From assembly GCF_004403985.1 (NCBI RefSeq), contig NZ_SOHL01000009.1, forward strand, positions 1 through 34,578: a stretch of DNA of 34,578 nucleotides. Reading direction: 5' to 3'. Source of the stretch: Cryobacterium gelidum. Its GTDB lineage: Bacteria; Actinomycetota; Actinomycetes; Actinomycetales; Microbacteriaceae. A program made the translations under genes and the position numbers. Below, in pieces: positions 1 to 7,633 of this stretch (the stretch's first letter is position 1; each line of letters begins with the position of its first letter). The notes under the pieces were generated by a model. The model worked only from the letters and a program-made list of their open reading frames with translations, did no database searches and was not told the origin of the DNA.

Positions 1-1
1 C

Positions 2-118
2 CGAGCAGCAACGTACCTGGACTGGATTCATAGCTACAATCACCACAGACCCCATACCGGCATCGGCGGCAAATCACCCATCGACCGCGTTCACAACGTC
101 AGTGGGAAGAACACCTAG
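2..118 (+). CDS. IS481-type transposase, C-terminal fragment
   Basis: Reading frame 2 is open from the window edge and ends at TAG 116-118, giving 38 residues with the signature YNHHRPHTGIGGKSP and the ending VHNVSGKNT. This is the C-terminal end of the integrase-type (DDE, rve) catalytic domain found in IS481-family and related transposases; the YNxxRPH motif is diagnostic. The start lies outside the window, so whether the element is intact cannot be seen. No terminal inverted repeat is visible after the stop, because the convergent iclR stop codon shares the same CTAG tetranucleotide. The copy may therefore have lost its right end, or the repeat may be too divergent to see. Recognition of the family is firm; element identity is not. 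Confidence 0.85.
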   Translation, partial: RAATYLDWIHSYNHHRPHTGIGGKSPIDRVHNVSGKNT

Positions 119-876
119 GCCGCTGGGTTCAGGTCCCGGGAAATAGACTGCGCGGCGGCGCGCAGCGCGGGAATGGCACGCTGCGCAAACGCCTCGTCGA
201 CCCGGGATACCGGCCCGGAGACGCTGATAGCGGTGGGCGTCGGCGCATCCGGAACTCCCATAGCGAAGCAGCGCACACCGATTTCCTGCTCACCGTCGTC
301 GACGGAGTAGCCTCGTTCCCGGATCCTGGCGAGATCGGCCAGCAGATCATCCACCGTGCCGATACTCATGGTCGTGGGCGTCGGCATGCCTACCCTGGCC
401 ACAATAGCGCGCACGGCGTCATCGCCCAGCTGCGCCAGAATCGCCTTGCCGACTCCGGTGGCGTGAGTGTGCGCGCGCCGGCCGACCTCCGTGAACATGC
501 GCATAGAGTGCTTGGACGGAGCCTGGGCGATGTAAAGCGCCATGTCGGCGTCAAGAACGGCCATGTTCGCCGTCTCCCCGAGCTGGTCGACCAGCGACCG
601 AAGTTGCGCGCCGGCGAGGGCGCCGAGCTGCTTGCTGGCTGCCGCTCCGAGGCGAATGAGTCCGGGGCCCAGGGCGTACCGCCGATTGGCGAGCTGGCGG
701 ATGTACCCCTTGGCCATCAGTGTGCGCAGCAGTCGATGAATGGTCGGCAACGGCAGGTCAGTGGAGGCGGCGAGTTCGCTCAGCATCACCGCTCCACCAG
801 CAGCCGTGATCAGTTCCAGAAGTTCAAAAACCCGCTCCACCGACTGCACACCGCTACCAGCCGCACGTTCCGCCAT
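115..876 (-). CDS. IclR-family transcriptional regulator of the glycolate/glyoxylate operon
   Basis: Predicted one-component regulator of 253 residues. Residues about 10-70 form the winged helix-turn-helix (SELAASTDLPLPTIHRLLRTL, then the wing with YALGPGLIRLG). The rest is the IclR effector-binding domain, with the usual GKAILAQL and a late GVRCFAMGVP segment. ATG 876 is chosen over an upstream in-frame ATG at 951 because GGAGG lies 7 bases before it; the residues added by the longer form look non-coding. The gene is divergent from the hyi-gcl operon, a typical arrangement for IclR members such as AllR that control glyoxylate metabolism, so it probably senses glyoxylate or a related acid. 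Effector and sign of control are inferred. The stop codon shares CTAG with the transposase stop on the other strand. Confidence 0.93.
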   Translation of the reverse strand: MAERAAGSGVQSVERVFELLELITAAGGAVMLSELAASTDLPLPTIHRLLRTLMAKGYIRQLANRRYALGPGLIRLGAAASKQLGALAGAQLRSLVDQLGETANMAVLDADMALYIAQAPSKHSMRMFTEVGRRAHTHATGVGKAILAQLGDDAVRAIVARVGMPTPTTMSIGTVDDLLADLARIRERGYSVDDGEQEIGVRCFAMGVPDAPTPTAISVSGPVSRVDEAFAQRAIPALRAAAQSISRDLNPAA

Positions 877-910
877 CTCCAAGCCTCCAGACCGTGTGTG
901 ACAACAAATA

Positions 911-925
911 TCTGCAGTGCGGAAA
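911..925. promoter_or_regulatory. Candidate IclR operator 2 (regulator-proximal)
   Basis: Read on the minus strand, this site and two flanking bases give TTTCCGCACTGCAGATA, matching the symmetric pattern TTTCCGCANTGCGGAAA at 14 of 16 non-central positions. It lies 35 bases upstream of the iclR start, where binding could autoregulate iclR. The pattern was derived from the two sites in this intergenic region and not from a database; function is inferred. Confidence 0.4.
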
Positions 926-956
926 TCGTCGCCGGGTTCCCCAGAGTACACAGCGG

Positions 957-985
957 TTGACGTGGGGCCGCACCGACCATATTAT
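957..985 (+). promoter_or_regulatory. Sigma-70-type promoter of the glycolate/glyoxylate operon
   Basis: TTGACG (957-962) is followed after exactly 17 bases by TATTAT (980-985), one of the most consensus-like promoters in the window. Transcription would begin near 992, leaving a leader of roughly 75 bases before hyi. The -10 box lies in an AT-rich patch that stands out from the surrounding DNA. Confidence 0.7.
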
Positions 986-1006
986 TTTCGTAGCGCAGAA
1001 CTTTTC

Positions 1007-1021
1007 TTCCACAATGCGAAA
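1007..1021. promoter_or_regulatory. Candidate IclR operator 1 (operon-proximal)
   Basis: The sequence TTCCACAATGCGAAA is an imperfect palindrome fitting the same TTTCCGCANTGCGGAAA pattern as the site at 911-925, at 12 of 16 positions with flanks. It starts about 15 bases after the predicted transcription start, a position suited to repression. A wider inverted repeat, TTCCAC (1007-1012) with GTGGAA (1026-1031), overlaps it and could be the real recognition unit instead. Confidence 0.4.
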
Positions 1022-1068
1022 TTACGTGGAATGAAACCGCTCATTTGTCGACTCGAGCAAGGAAGCCC

Positions 1069-1857
1069 ATGCCGTACACCGTGAATTGCTCCATCCTGCT
1101 GACCGAGCTGCCGATGCTCCAGCGCCCGGCCGCTGCCAAGGCCGCCGGATTCGACGCGGTCGAGTTCTGGTGGCCCTTTGCCGCCGCCGTTCCCACCGAC
1201 ACGGAGATTGCCGACTTTGAGAACGCGATCACGGACGCCGACGTTCGACTGACCGGTTTGAACTTTGCTGCCGGGGACATGCCGGCCGGGGACCGGGGTC
1301 TGGTCTCCTGGCCCGCGCGTTCCAACGAGTTTCGCGACAACCTGGCGGTCACGGCTGGTATCGGCGAGCGCCTCGGCTGCTTGTCCTTCAATGCCCTCTA
1401 CGGAAACCGCATCGACGGCGTCACCGCTGAGGAACAAGACGACCTCGCTGTCGAAAACCTCTCCCTCGCCTCGCAAGCCGTCGCCCCGATCGGCGGCACC
1501 GTGCTTCTGGAGCCGGTGAGCGGCGCACCGAGGTATCCCCTGCGAACGGCGGCCGACGTGCTGGCCGTAATCAACCGGGTGAGCGCCCAGACCGGCGACA
1601 CGAACATCAAACTGCTCGCCGACTTGTACCACCTCGCCGTCAACGGCGACGACGTCGAAGCCGTGATCGCCGAGCACGCACACCTATTCGGCCACATCCA
1701 GATTGCCGACGCACCGGGCCGCGGCGAACCAGGAACGGGCACGCTTCCGATTCGCGAGTGGCTCGCGCGCAGTCACGATCTCGGCTACGAGGGCGCCATC
1801 GGGCTTGAGTACAAGACGGCCGCAGCAAACCCGTTCGCTTGGCTCGAAGCCGTCTAA
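1069..1857 (+). CDS. hyi: Hydroxypyruvate isomerase
   Basis: TIM-barrel sugar-isomerase-type enzyme (AP endonuclease 2 superfamily) of 262 residues, the usual length for Hyi (about 260). It interconverts hydroxypyruvate and tartronate semialdehyde (EC 5.3.1.22) in the cytosol. Recognisable blocks are the N-terminal strand with AAGFDAVEFWWPF, the metal/catalytic glutamate in VLLEPVSG, LLADLYHLAV, GHIQIADAPGRGEPGTG, and the second glutamate in IGLEYKT. ATG 1069 follows AAGGAAG at 1059-1065; an in-frame GTG at 1045 lacks such a site and would add eight unrelated residues. It is the first gene of the operon and is followed after 43 bases by the semialdehyde reductase, the same pairing as in the E. 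coli allantoin/glyoxylate (gcl-hyi-glxR) cluster. Assignment is strong from sequence and context together. Confidence 0.93.
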   Translation: MPYTVNCSILLTELPMLQRPAAAKAAGFDAVEFWWPFAAAVPTDTEIADFENAITDADVRLTGLNFAAGDMPAGDRGLVSWPARSNEFRDNLAVTAGIGERLGCLSFNALYGNRIDGVTAEEQDDLAVENLSLASQAVAPIGGTVLLEPVSGAPRYPLRTAADVLAVINRVSAQTGDTNIKLLADLYHLAVNGDDVEAVIAEHAHLFGHIQIADAPGRGEPGTGTLPIREWLARSHDLGYEGAIGLEYKTAAANPFAWLEAV

Positions 1858-1900
1858 CCGAACAAGCCCATCCACCACCCGTCAGAAAAGGACAATGAAA

Positions 1901-2824
1901 ATGATCAATGTTGCCGTCATCGGCCTGGGAATCATGGGCCTTCCCATGGCGATCAATCTCGTCAAGGCCGGTCACAACGTCATCGGCTTCAATCGCAGTC
2001 CGGCACGGATCGATCAGTTGATTGCCGCGGGCGGTATCGGCGCGGCCAACATCGCCGAAGCCGTGCGGGATGCCCATGTCGTGATCACGATGCTGCCCGA
2101 CTCGCCCGATGTCGAAGACGTCGTCGGCGGCCCGGACGGCGTCTTCGCCAACACTCCGGCCGGCGCCTCGTGGATTGACACCAGCACCATCCGTCCCGAC
2201 GTCACCGTTCGCCTCGCCAACGCCGCACGGGACGCCGGGCTCAAGGCCGTCGACGCCCCCGTTTCCGGTGGCGAGGCCGGCGCGATCGAGGGCACCCTGT
2301 CAATCATGGTCGGCGGGGACGCCGCCGACGTTGAGGCCGTTCGCGGCGTGCTGGACGCGGTGGGCAGCACCGTCGTCCACGTCGGTCCGGCCGGGTCCGG
2401 CCAAACGGTCAAAGCCGCTAACCAGCTCATCGTCGCCGGCACTATCCAGCTCGTCGCCGAGGCGCTGGTATTTCTGGAAGCACACTCGGTTGACACCGCG
2501 GCCGCCGTCAAGGTGTTGGCTGGCGGACTGGCCGGCAATCGCATCCTGGATCGCAAAGCCGCCTCGATGGTGGCGCGCCGCTTCGAACCGGGTTTCCGGG
2601 TCGACCTGCACCACAAGGACCTGGGCATCGTCACCGCCGCCGCCCGCGCCGCCGGCGTCTCCATTCCGCTGGGTGCGATGGTGGCCCAGCTGATGGGCGC
2701 CCTGCGCGCCGAAGGCCACGGTTCGCTCGATCATTCGGCTCTGCTGTTGCTGGTCGAGCAGATGTCCGGCCGCTCGCACACCGAAACACCAACGATTCAG
2801 CTCCAAGGAGAACCACATGTCTAA
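1901..2824 (+). CDS. glxR: 2-hydroxy-3-oxopropionate (tartronate semialdehyde) reductase
   Basis: NAD(P)H-dependent beta-hydroxyacid dehydrogenase of 307 residues that reduces tartronate semialdehyde to D-glycerate (EC 1.1.1.60). It shows the N-terminal Rossmann motif [12 protein letters not shown], the substrate-binding [11 protein letters not shown] loop near residue 118, and [16 protein letters not shown], whose lysine is the catalytic one of the family. Two close starts exist, ATG 1895 and ATG 1901; the SD-like AAAGGA ends at 1892, leaving 2 or 8 bases, so 1901 is preferred. The 3' end overlaps gcl by 8 bases, which implies translational coupling. 3-hydroxyisobutyrate dehydrogenases are close relatives, but position between hyi and gcl makes the glyoxylate role far more likely. 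Confidence 0.93.
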   Translation: MINVAVIGLGIMGLPMAINLVKAGHNVIGFNRSPARIDQLIAAGGIGAANIAEAVRDAHVVITMLPDSPDVEDVVGGPDGVFANTPAGASWIDTSTIRPDVTVRLANAARDAGLKAVDAPVSGGEAGAIEGTLSIMVGGDAADVEAVRGVLDAVGSTVVHVGPAGSGQTVKAANQLIVAGTIQLVAEALVFLEAHSVDTAAAVKVLAGGLAGNRILDRKAASMVARRFEPGFRVDLHHKDLGIVTAAARAAGVSIPLGAMVAQLMGALRAEGHGSLDHSALLLLVEQMSGRSHTETPTIQLQGEPHV

Positions 2825-4595
2825 AATGCGTGCAGTCGACGTCGCCGTCGCCATCCTCGAGAAAGAGGGAGCCACCCAGACCTTCGGCGTGCCGGGCGCC
2901 GCCATCAACCCGTTCTACTCGGCCATGCGCGCCCACGGCGGCATCGACCATATCCTGGCCCGCCATGTAGAGGGCGCGTCGCACATGGCCGAGGGATTCA
3001 CCCGCACCAAAGCCGGCAACATCGGCGTGTGCATCGGCACCTCCGGGCCGGCCGGCACGGACATGATGACCGGGCTCTACTCCGCATGGGCCGACTCCAC
3101 GGCCATCCTCTGCATCACCGGCCAGGCGCCGGTGAGCAAGCTGCACAAGGAAGACTTCCAGGGCGTCGATATCGCCTCTATTGCGGCACCCGTCACCAAG
3201 ATGGCCGTCACCGTGCTCGAGGCCGGGCAGGTTCCCGGTGTCTTCCAGAAGGCGTTCTATCTGATGCGCTCCGGCCGCCCGGGCCCGGTACTGATCGACC
3301 TGCCGATCGATGTGCAGCTCACGGAAATCGAGTTCGACATCGACACCTATGAGCCGCTGGCTGTGGCCCGGCCCGCGGCATCGGTTGCCCAGCTGAAGAA
3401 GGCACTCTCCATGCTGCTGCTCGCCAAGCGCCCGGTGATCATCGCCGGCGGAGGCGTGATCAACGCGGACGCCTCACAGCAGCTGGTGCAACTCGCCGAG
3501 GTGTTGAACATTCCGGTGATTCCCACGTTGATGGGCTGGGGCAGCATTCCCGACGACCACCGGCTCGCGGCCGGCATGGTGGGACTGATGACCTCGCACC
3601 GCTACGGCAATGCGACCATGCTCGAATCGGATTTCGTTCTCGGCATCGGCAACCGCTGGGCGAACCGGCACACCGGCGGCCTCGACACATACACAAAGGG
3701 TCGTACGTTCATTCATATCGACATCGAGCCCACCCAGATCGGGCGTATCTTCTCACCCGACTTCGGCATCGTCTCCGATGCCGGGGCTGCGCTTGCCGGT
3801 CTGGTTGAACTTGCACGGGAATGCAAGGCCGAAGGCGGACTGCCCGATTGGGAGAGCTGGGTCGAGAGCTGCGTGCACCGTAAGAATACGATGCAGCGCA
3901 AGACACACTTCGACAACGTCCCGATGAAACCGCAACGCGTGTATGAGGAGATGAATCGCGCATTCGGCACCGAGACCCGATATGTGACCACGATCGGGCT
4001 CTCCCAGATTGCCGGGGCACAGTTTCTGAACGTGTTCCACCCGCGGCACTGGATCAATTGCGGCCAGGCCGGTCCCCTCGGCTGGACGCTGCCCGCCGCC
4101 CTGGGCGTAGCCGTGGCCGATCCGACGAAGACGGTCGTCGGGCTCAGCGGCGACTACGATTTTCAGTTCATGATCGAAGAACTAGCGGTGGGCGCCCAAT
4201 TCCACATCCCGTACCTCCATGTCGTCGTGAACAACTCCTATCTCGGCCTGATCCGACAGGCGCAGCGCCGGTTCGACATGGATTACCAGGTGTCGCTCGC
4301 GTTCGAGAACATCAACTCGCCCGAGCTCGAGGGCTACGGCGTCGACCACGTCAAGGTGGCCGAGGGCCTCGGCTGCAAAGCCATCCGGGTGCGCGAAGCC
4401 GACGATCTGCAGGCAGCGTTCGCGCAAGCCCAGGCCTGGATGGCCGAGTTCCGGGTTCCCGTGGTCGTCGAGGTCATCCTCGAGCGGGTCACTAATATCT
4501 CGATGGCCGCCGCCGAGATCGACGCCGTTACCGAGTTCGAAGCCCTCGCCGAGACAGCGGCCGATGCGCCCACCGCGCTCTCCTTTATGGTCTGA
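2817..4595 (+). CDS. gcl: Glyoxylate carboligase (tartronate-semialdehyde synthase)
   Basis: ThDP-, Mg2+- and FAD-dependent enzyme of 592 residues (E. coli Gcl is 593) that joins two glyoxylates to tartronate semialdehyde with loss of CO2 (EC 4.1.1.47). The decisive feature is residue 51 in [13 protein letters not shown]: nearly all ThDP decarboxylases have the proton-relay glutamate there, while glyoxylate carboligase has valine, as here at the same number. N-terminal PYR domain (about 1-170), central FAD-binding domain (about 190-350) and C-terminal PP domain follow; the ThDP motif runs from GDYDF to [12 protein letters not shown]. The start follows AAGGAG at 2805-2810 with a 6-base spacer and overlaps the reductase gene. 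An alternative in-frame ATG lies at residue 4. Confidence 0.96.
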   Translation: MSKMRAVDVAVAILEKEGATQTFGVPGAAINPFYSAMRAHGGIDHILARHVEGASHMAEGFTRTKAGNIGVCIGTSGPAGTDMMTGLYSAWADSTAILCITGQAPVSKLHKEDFQGVDIASIAAPVTKMAVTVLEAGQVPGVFQKAFYLMRSGRPGPVLIDLPIDVQLTEIEFDIDTYEPLAVARPAASVAQLKKALSMLLLAKRPVIIAGGGVINADASQQLVQLAEVLNIPVIPTLMGWGSIPDDHRLAAGMVGLMTSHRYGNATMLESDFVLGIGNRWANRHTGGLDTYTKGRTFIHIDIEPTQIGRIFSPDFGIVSDAGAALAGLVELARECKAEGGLPDWESWVESCVHRKNTMQRKTHFDNVPMKPQRVYEEMNRAFGTETRYVTTIGLSQIAGAQFLNVFHPRHWINCGQAGPLGWTLPAALGVAVADPTKTVVGLSGDYDFQFMIEELAVGAQFHIPYLHVVVNNSYLGLIRQAQRRFDMDYQVSLAFENINSPELEGYGVDHVKVAEGLGCKAIRVREADDLQAAFAQAQAWMAEFRVPVVVEVILERVTNISMAAAEIDAVTEFEALAETAADAPTALSFMV

Positions 4596-4645
4596 CTCGG
4601 CCCATTGACTGAGTGCACGTGCAATTCACGAACAAGGGAGTTCTT

Positions 4646-6820
4646 GTGAGTACAACAACCGTTAGCGACCAGACCGGCAGTACCGTGTTCGGTGCGCTCC
4701 GCGCGGCCGTGGCCGATCCGGCCCGGGTGAAGACCCGCGCCCTCGACCTTTACGCCAACGCACACGATGCCTCGCACTTCCTGCTTATCCCGCAGGCGGT
4801 CGTGGTAGCCACAAACGCTGCCGAGGTCGGCGCGCTCCTGCGCGCCGCTGCCGCGCAGGGCATGCACCTCACGTTCCGGTCGGGAGGCACCAGCCTGAGC
4901 GGGCAGGCCATCACCGACGGGGTACTGGTCGATGTGCGTCGCAACTTCAAGAACATCGAGGTGCTCGACGAGGGCCTCCGGGTGCGGGTGCAGCCGGGCG
5001 CCACTGTGCGTGCCGTGAACACCCGGCTGGCCCAGTACGGCCGTAAGTTCGGGCCCGACCCGGCCAGCGAGTCCGCCGCAACCATCGGCGGCGTCGTGGC
5101 GAACAATTCCTCCGGAATGGCGTGCGGAACCGTCGATAACACCTACCAGACCCTCGAATCGGTCATCGTGGTGCTGCCCAGCGGCACCGTCGTCGACACC
5201 GGGGCTGCGGATGCCGATGATCATCTCCTCAGACGGGAACCGGTTTTGTACAACGGCCTGCTCGAACTGGCGCGACGCACCCGAAGCAGCGCGGCATCCG
5301 TCGCCACTATTCGGCAGCAGTTCTCGATGAAGAACACCATGGGCTACGGCGTGAACTCCCTTCTGGACTTCGACCGGCCGGTAGACATGCTCGCGCACCT
5401 GATTGTGGGCAGCGAGGGCACGCTGGGCTTCGTGGCCGAGGTGGTTTTTCGTACCGTGCCCAAGCTGCCGCACGTGACGACGGCACTGCTCGTGTTTCCC
5501 GGGCTCGAGGCCGCCACAGCCGCGCTGCCCGCCCTCGTGGCGACCGGCGCGGCCACCCTCGAACTCATGGACGCGCTATCGCTGACTGTGGGACAGCAGA
5601 TGCCCGGCGCCCCGGCCATCGTGCTCGACCTCGTTATCCACGAGCACGCCGCCCTCCTCGTGGAATACCACGCCGAGTCGTCCGAGAAACTGGCGCAGCT
5701 GCTCGAGACCGGTATGCAGACCGTCAACACGCTGGATCTCACCCTGCCGGCCGATTTCACGACCGATGCGGGCATCCGCGGCCAGCTGTGGTACCTGCGC
5801 AAGGGGATCATCCCGGCCGTGGGCGGCACCCGGCCGCAGGGCACGAGCGCACTGCTCGAAGACATCGTGGTTCCCGTGCCGGCGCTCGCCCGCACCTGCA
5901 TGGAACTGATTCGACTGTTCGCCAAGTACGAGTACGAGAACTCCATGATCTTCGGTCATGCCAAAGACGGCAACGTGCACTTCATGCTCACCGACGATTT
6001 CGGCAGCCCGACCGGACTGGAACGGTTCAGTCGGTTCACCGAAGACCTCGTCGACCTCGTACTCGGCGAGGGTGGTTCGCTCAAGGCCGAGCACGGCACC
6101 GGACGCGTGATGGCACCCTACGTGCAACGCCAATACGGCGACGAACTCTACGACGTCATGCGGCGCATCAAGGTATTGTTCGACCCGGCCGGCCTGCTCA
6201 ACCCGGGCGTGCTCATCAATGATGATCCGGCTGCGCACCTCAAGGACCTCAAGGCCATCCCTGCAGTGGCGAAAGAAGTAGACCGCTGCACCGAGTGTGG
6301 CTGGTGCGAACCGGTGTGCCCGAGCCGAAACGTGACGCTCACACCCCGGCAGCGCATCGTATCGCTGCGTGCAATCGAACAGGCCCGGCTCGATGGCAAT
6401 CTCGCCCTCGTGGCCGAGCTGGAAAAGGACTACGAGTACGACGCCGTGCAGACCTGCGCCGCCGACGGCATGTGCCAGACAGCCTGCCCGGTGACGATCA
6501 ACACCGGCGACCTCATGAAACGCCTGCGCCGGGACGACGCCAACCCGGTCGAGAAGGCAATCTGGAATGTTGCCGCGAAGAACTGGGGCGCCGTGACCCG
6601 GGGTGCTGGCGTGGCCCTGAGTGTGGTTCGCACGATACCCGTCGGCGTCATCCTCGCGCCCAACAAGCTGGCCCGCGCCGTGCTCGGCACAGACGCAGTG
6701 CCCCTCTATTCCCCCGAACTGCCCGGTGGCGGCGCCAGCCGCAAACGTCGAGCGGTGACGACTGCGCCCCAGGCACACTCATCTATCACCGTCGAAGAAA
6801 GCGAAACCAGCCATGCGTAA
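4646..6820 (+). CDS. FAD-linked glycolate/D-lactate dehydrogenase with [4Fe-4S] domain, N-terminal part of a split enzyme
   Basis: A protein of 724 residues. Residues about 35-215 are a PCMH-type FAD-binding domain (GGVVANNSSGMACG) and about 250-530 the FAD-oxidase C-terminal domain (GHAKDGNVHFML; HGTGR; FDPAGLLNPGVL). A ferredoxin-like domain follows, with CTECGWCEPVCP (Cys548, 551, 554, 558) and CAADGMCQTACP (from Cys604). It would oxidise a 2-hydroxyacid and pass electrons through the clusters to the quinone pool. GTG 4646 is preferred because AAGGGAG ends 5 bases upstream. In many actinobacteria this architecture continues into two cysteine-rich CCG domains in one chain of about 950 residues; here those are in the next gene, overlapping by 8 bases. 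The substrate glycolate is inferred from the operon; D-lactate is the main alternative. Confidence 0.9.
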   Translation: MSTTTVSDQTGSTVFGALRAAVADPARVKTRALDLYANAHDASHFLLIPQAVVVATNAAEVGALLRAAAAQGMHLTFRSGGTSLSGQAITDGVLVDVRRNFKNIEVLDEGLRVRVQPGATVRAVNTRLAQYGRKFGPDPASESAATIGGVVANNSSGMACGTVDNTYQTLESVIVVLPSGTVVDTGAADADDHLLRREPVLYNGLLELARRTRSSAASVATIRQQFSMKNTMGYGVNSLLDFDRPVDMLAHLIVGSEGTLGFVAEVVFRTVPKLPHVTTALLVFPGLEAATAALPALVATGAATLELMDALSLTVGQQMPGAPAIVLDLVIHEHAALLVEYHAESSEKLAQLLETGMQTVNTLDLTLPADFTTDAGIRGQLWYLRKGIIPAVGGTRPQGTSALLEDIVVPVPALARTCMELIRLFAKYEYENSMIFGHAKDGNVHFMLTDDFGSPTGLERFSRFTEDLVDLVLGEGGSLKAEHGTGRVMAPYVQRQYGDELYDVMRRIKVLFDPAGLLNPGVLINDDPAAHLKDLKAIPAVAKEVDRCTECGWCEPVCPSRNVTLTPRQRIVSLRAIEQARLDGNLALVAELEKDYEYDAVQTCAADGMCQTACPVTINTGDLMKRLRRDDANPVEKAIWNVAAKNWGAVTRGAGVALSVVRTIPVGVILAPNKLARAVLGTDAVPLYSPELPGGGASRKRRAVTTAPQAHSSITVEESETSHA

Positions 6821-7580
6821 TCCACCGTCGGAAACCACCCGGCAGCGTGCCCTGCCAGCGGATGCGCCGCAGGCCGTCTATTTTCCCGCTTGCGTGCAAA
6901 CGATGTTCGGTCCGGCCACCACCGGAACTTGCGGCGTACAGGTCGGCTTCGAGCAGTTGTGCGAACGCGCCGGCATCACCCTCCTCGTTCCGGCCGGAAT
7001 CGACGCGCTGTGCTGCGGCACACCATGGTCGTCCAAGGGCATGGTCGACGGGCTCGCCACCATGAGCCGAAAGACCCTCGCCGCCCTGCGCACCGCCACC
7101 AATGAGGGCGAACTGCCCGTCATCTGTGACGCCTCCTCCTGCACAGAGGGCCTGCGCCACATCATCGAGGGCGACACCAGCGCGCGGCCCTTGACCGTCA
7201 TCGACGCGGTCGAGTTCGCCGCCACCCACATCCTGCCGAGCCTGCCGGGGTATCAGAAAATCGAATCTCTCGCGCTGCACCCCACTTGCTCCTCCACCCG
7301 GATGGGCATCAACCCGGCGCTCGACACCATCGCCGACGCCATCGCCGAACACGTCGAAATCCCCGAGAATTGGGGGTGCTGCGCGTTCGCCGGCGACCGA
7401 GGAATGCTCCATCCCGAACTCACCGCATCCGCCACCCGCGCCCAGGCCGCGGACGTCGTCGCCATGGGTGCCACCGCCCACGCCTCCTGCAACCGCACCT
7501 GCGAACTCGGAATGACGCGTGCCACCGGCAAACCGTATCGCCACGTGCTCGAGATCCTGGAAGAGGTGACGCGACCGTAG
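6813..7580 (+). CDS. Cysteine-rich (CCG-domain) Fe-S subunit, C-terminal part of the split dehydrogenase
   Basis: A protein of 255 residues with two CCG (DUF224) domains, marked by AVYFPACVQTMFG with ALCCGTPW in the first half and HPTCSSTRMG with WGCCAFAGDRG in the second. Such domains bind the non-cubane/4Fe-4S clusters of heterodisulfide-reductase, GlpC and GlcF type subunits, passing electrons to quinones. It has no 4Fe-4S ferredoxin motif of its own; that is in the preceding gene, so the two proteins probably form one functional enzyme. The ATG lies inside the 3' end of the previous gene (ATGCGTAA overlap), in a different frame, at the point where fused homologues have a linker. That position, and the intact motifs on both sides, favour gene fission over decay. 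Confidence 0.88.
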   Translation: MRNPPSETTRQRALPADAPQAVYFPACVQTMFGPATTGTCGVQVGFEQLCERAGITLLVPAGIDALCCGTPWSSKGMVDGLATMSRKTLAALRTATNEGELPVICDASSCTEGLRHIIEGDTSARPLTVIDAVEFAATHILPSLPGYQKIESLALHPTCSSTRMGINPALDTIADAIAEHVEIPENWGCCAFAGDRGMLHPELTASATRAQAADVVAMGATAHASCNRTCELGMTRATGKPYRHVLEILEEVTRP

Positions 7581-7633
7581 TGAGCTAACGCTCCACCACG
7601 CACCACCACACTCGAAAACAAAGGAGTTTTTTC

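Noticed and set aside
4334..6778. Long minus-strand frames opposite gcl and the dehydrogenase (379 and 400 codons)
   Set aside because: Clear catalytic motifs lie on the plus strand. The His/Gly/Val-rich products are typical antisense shadows in high-GC DNA.
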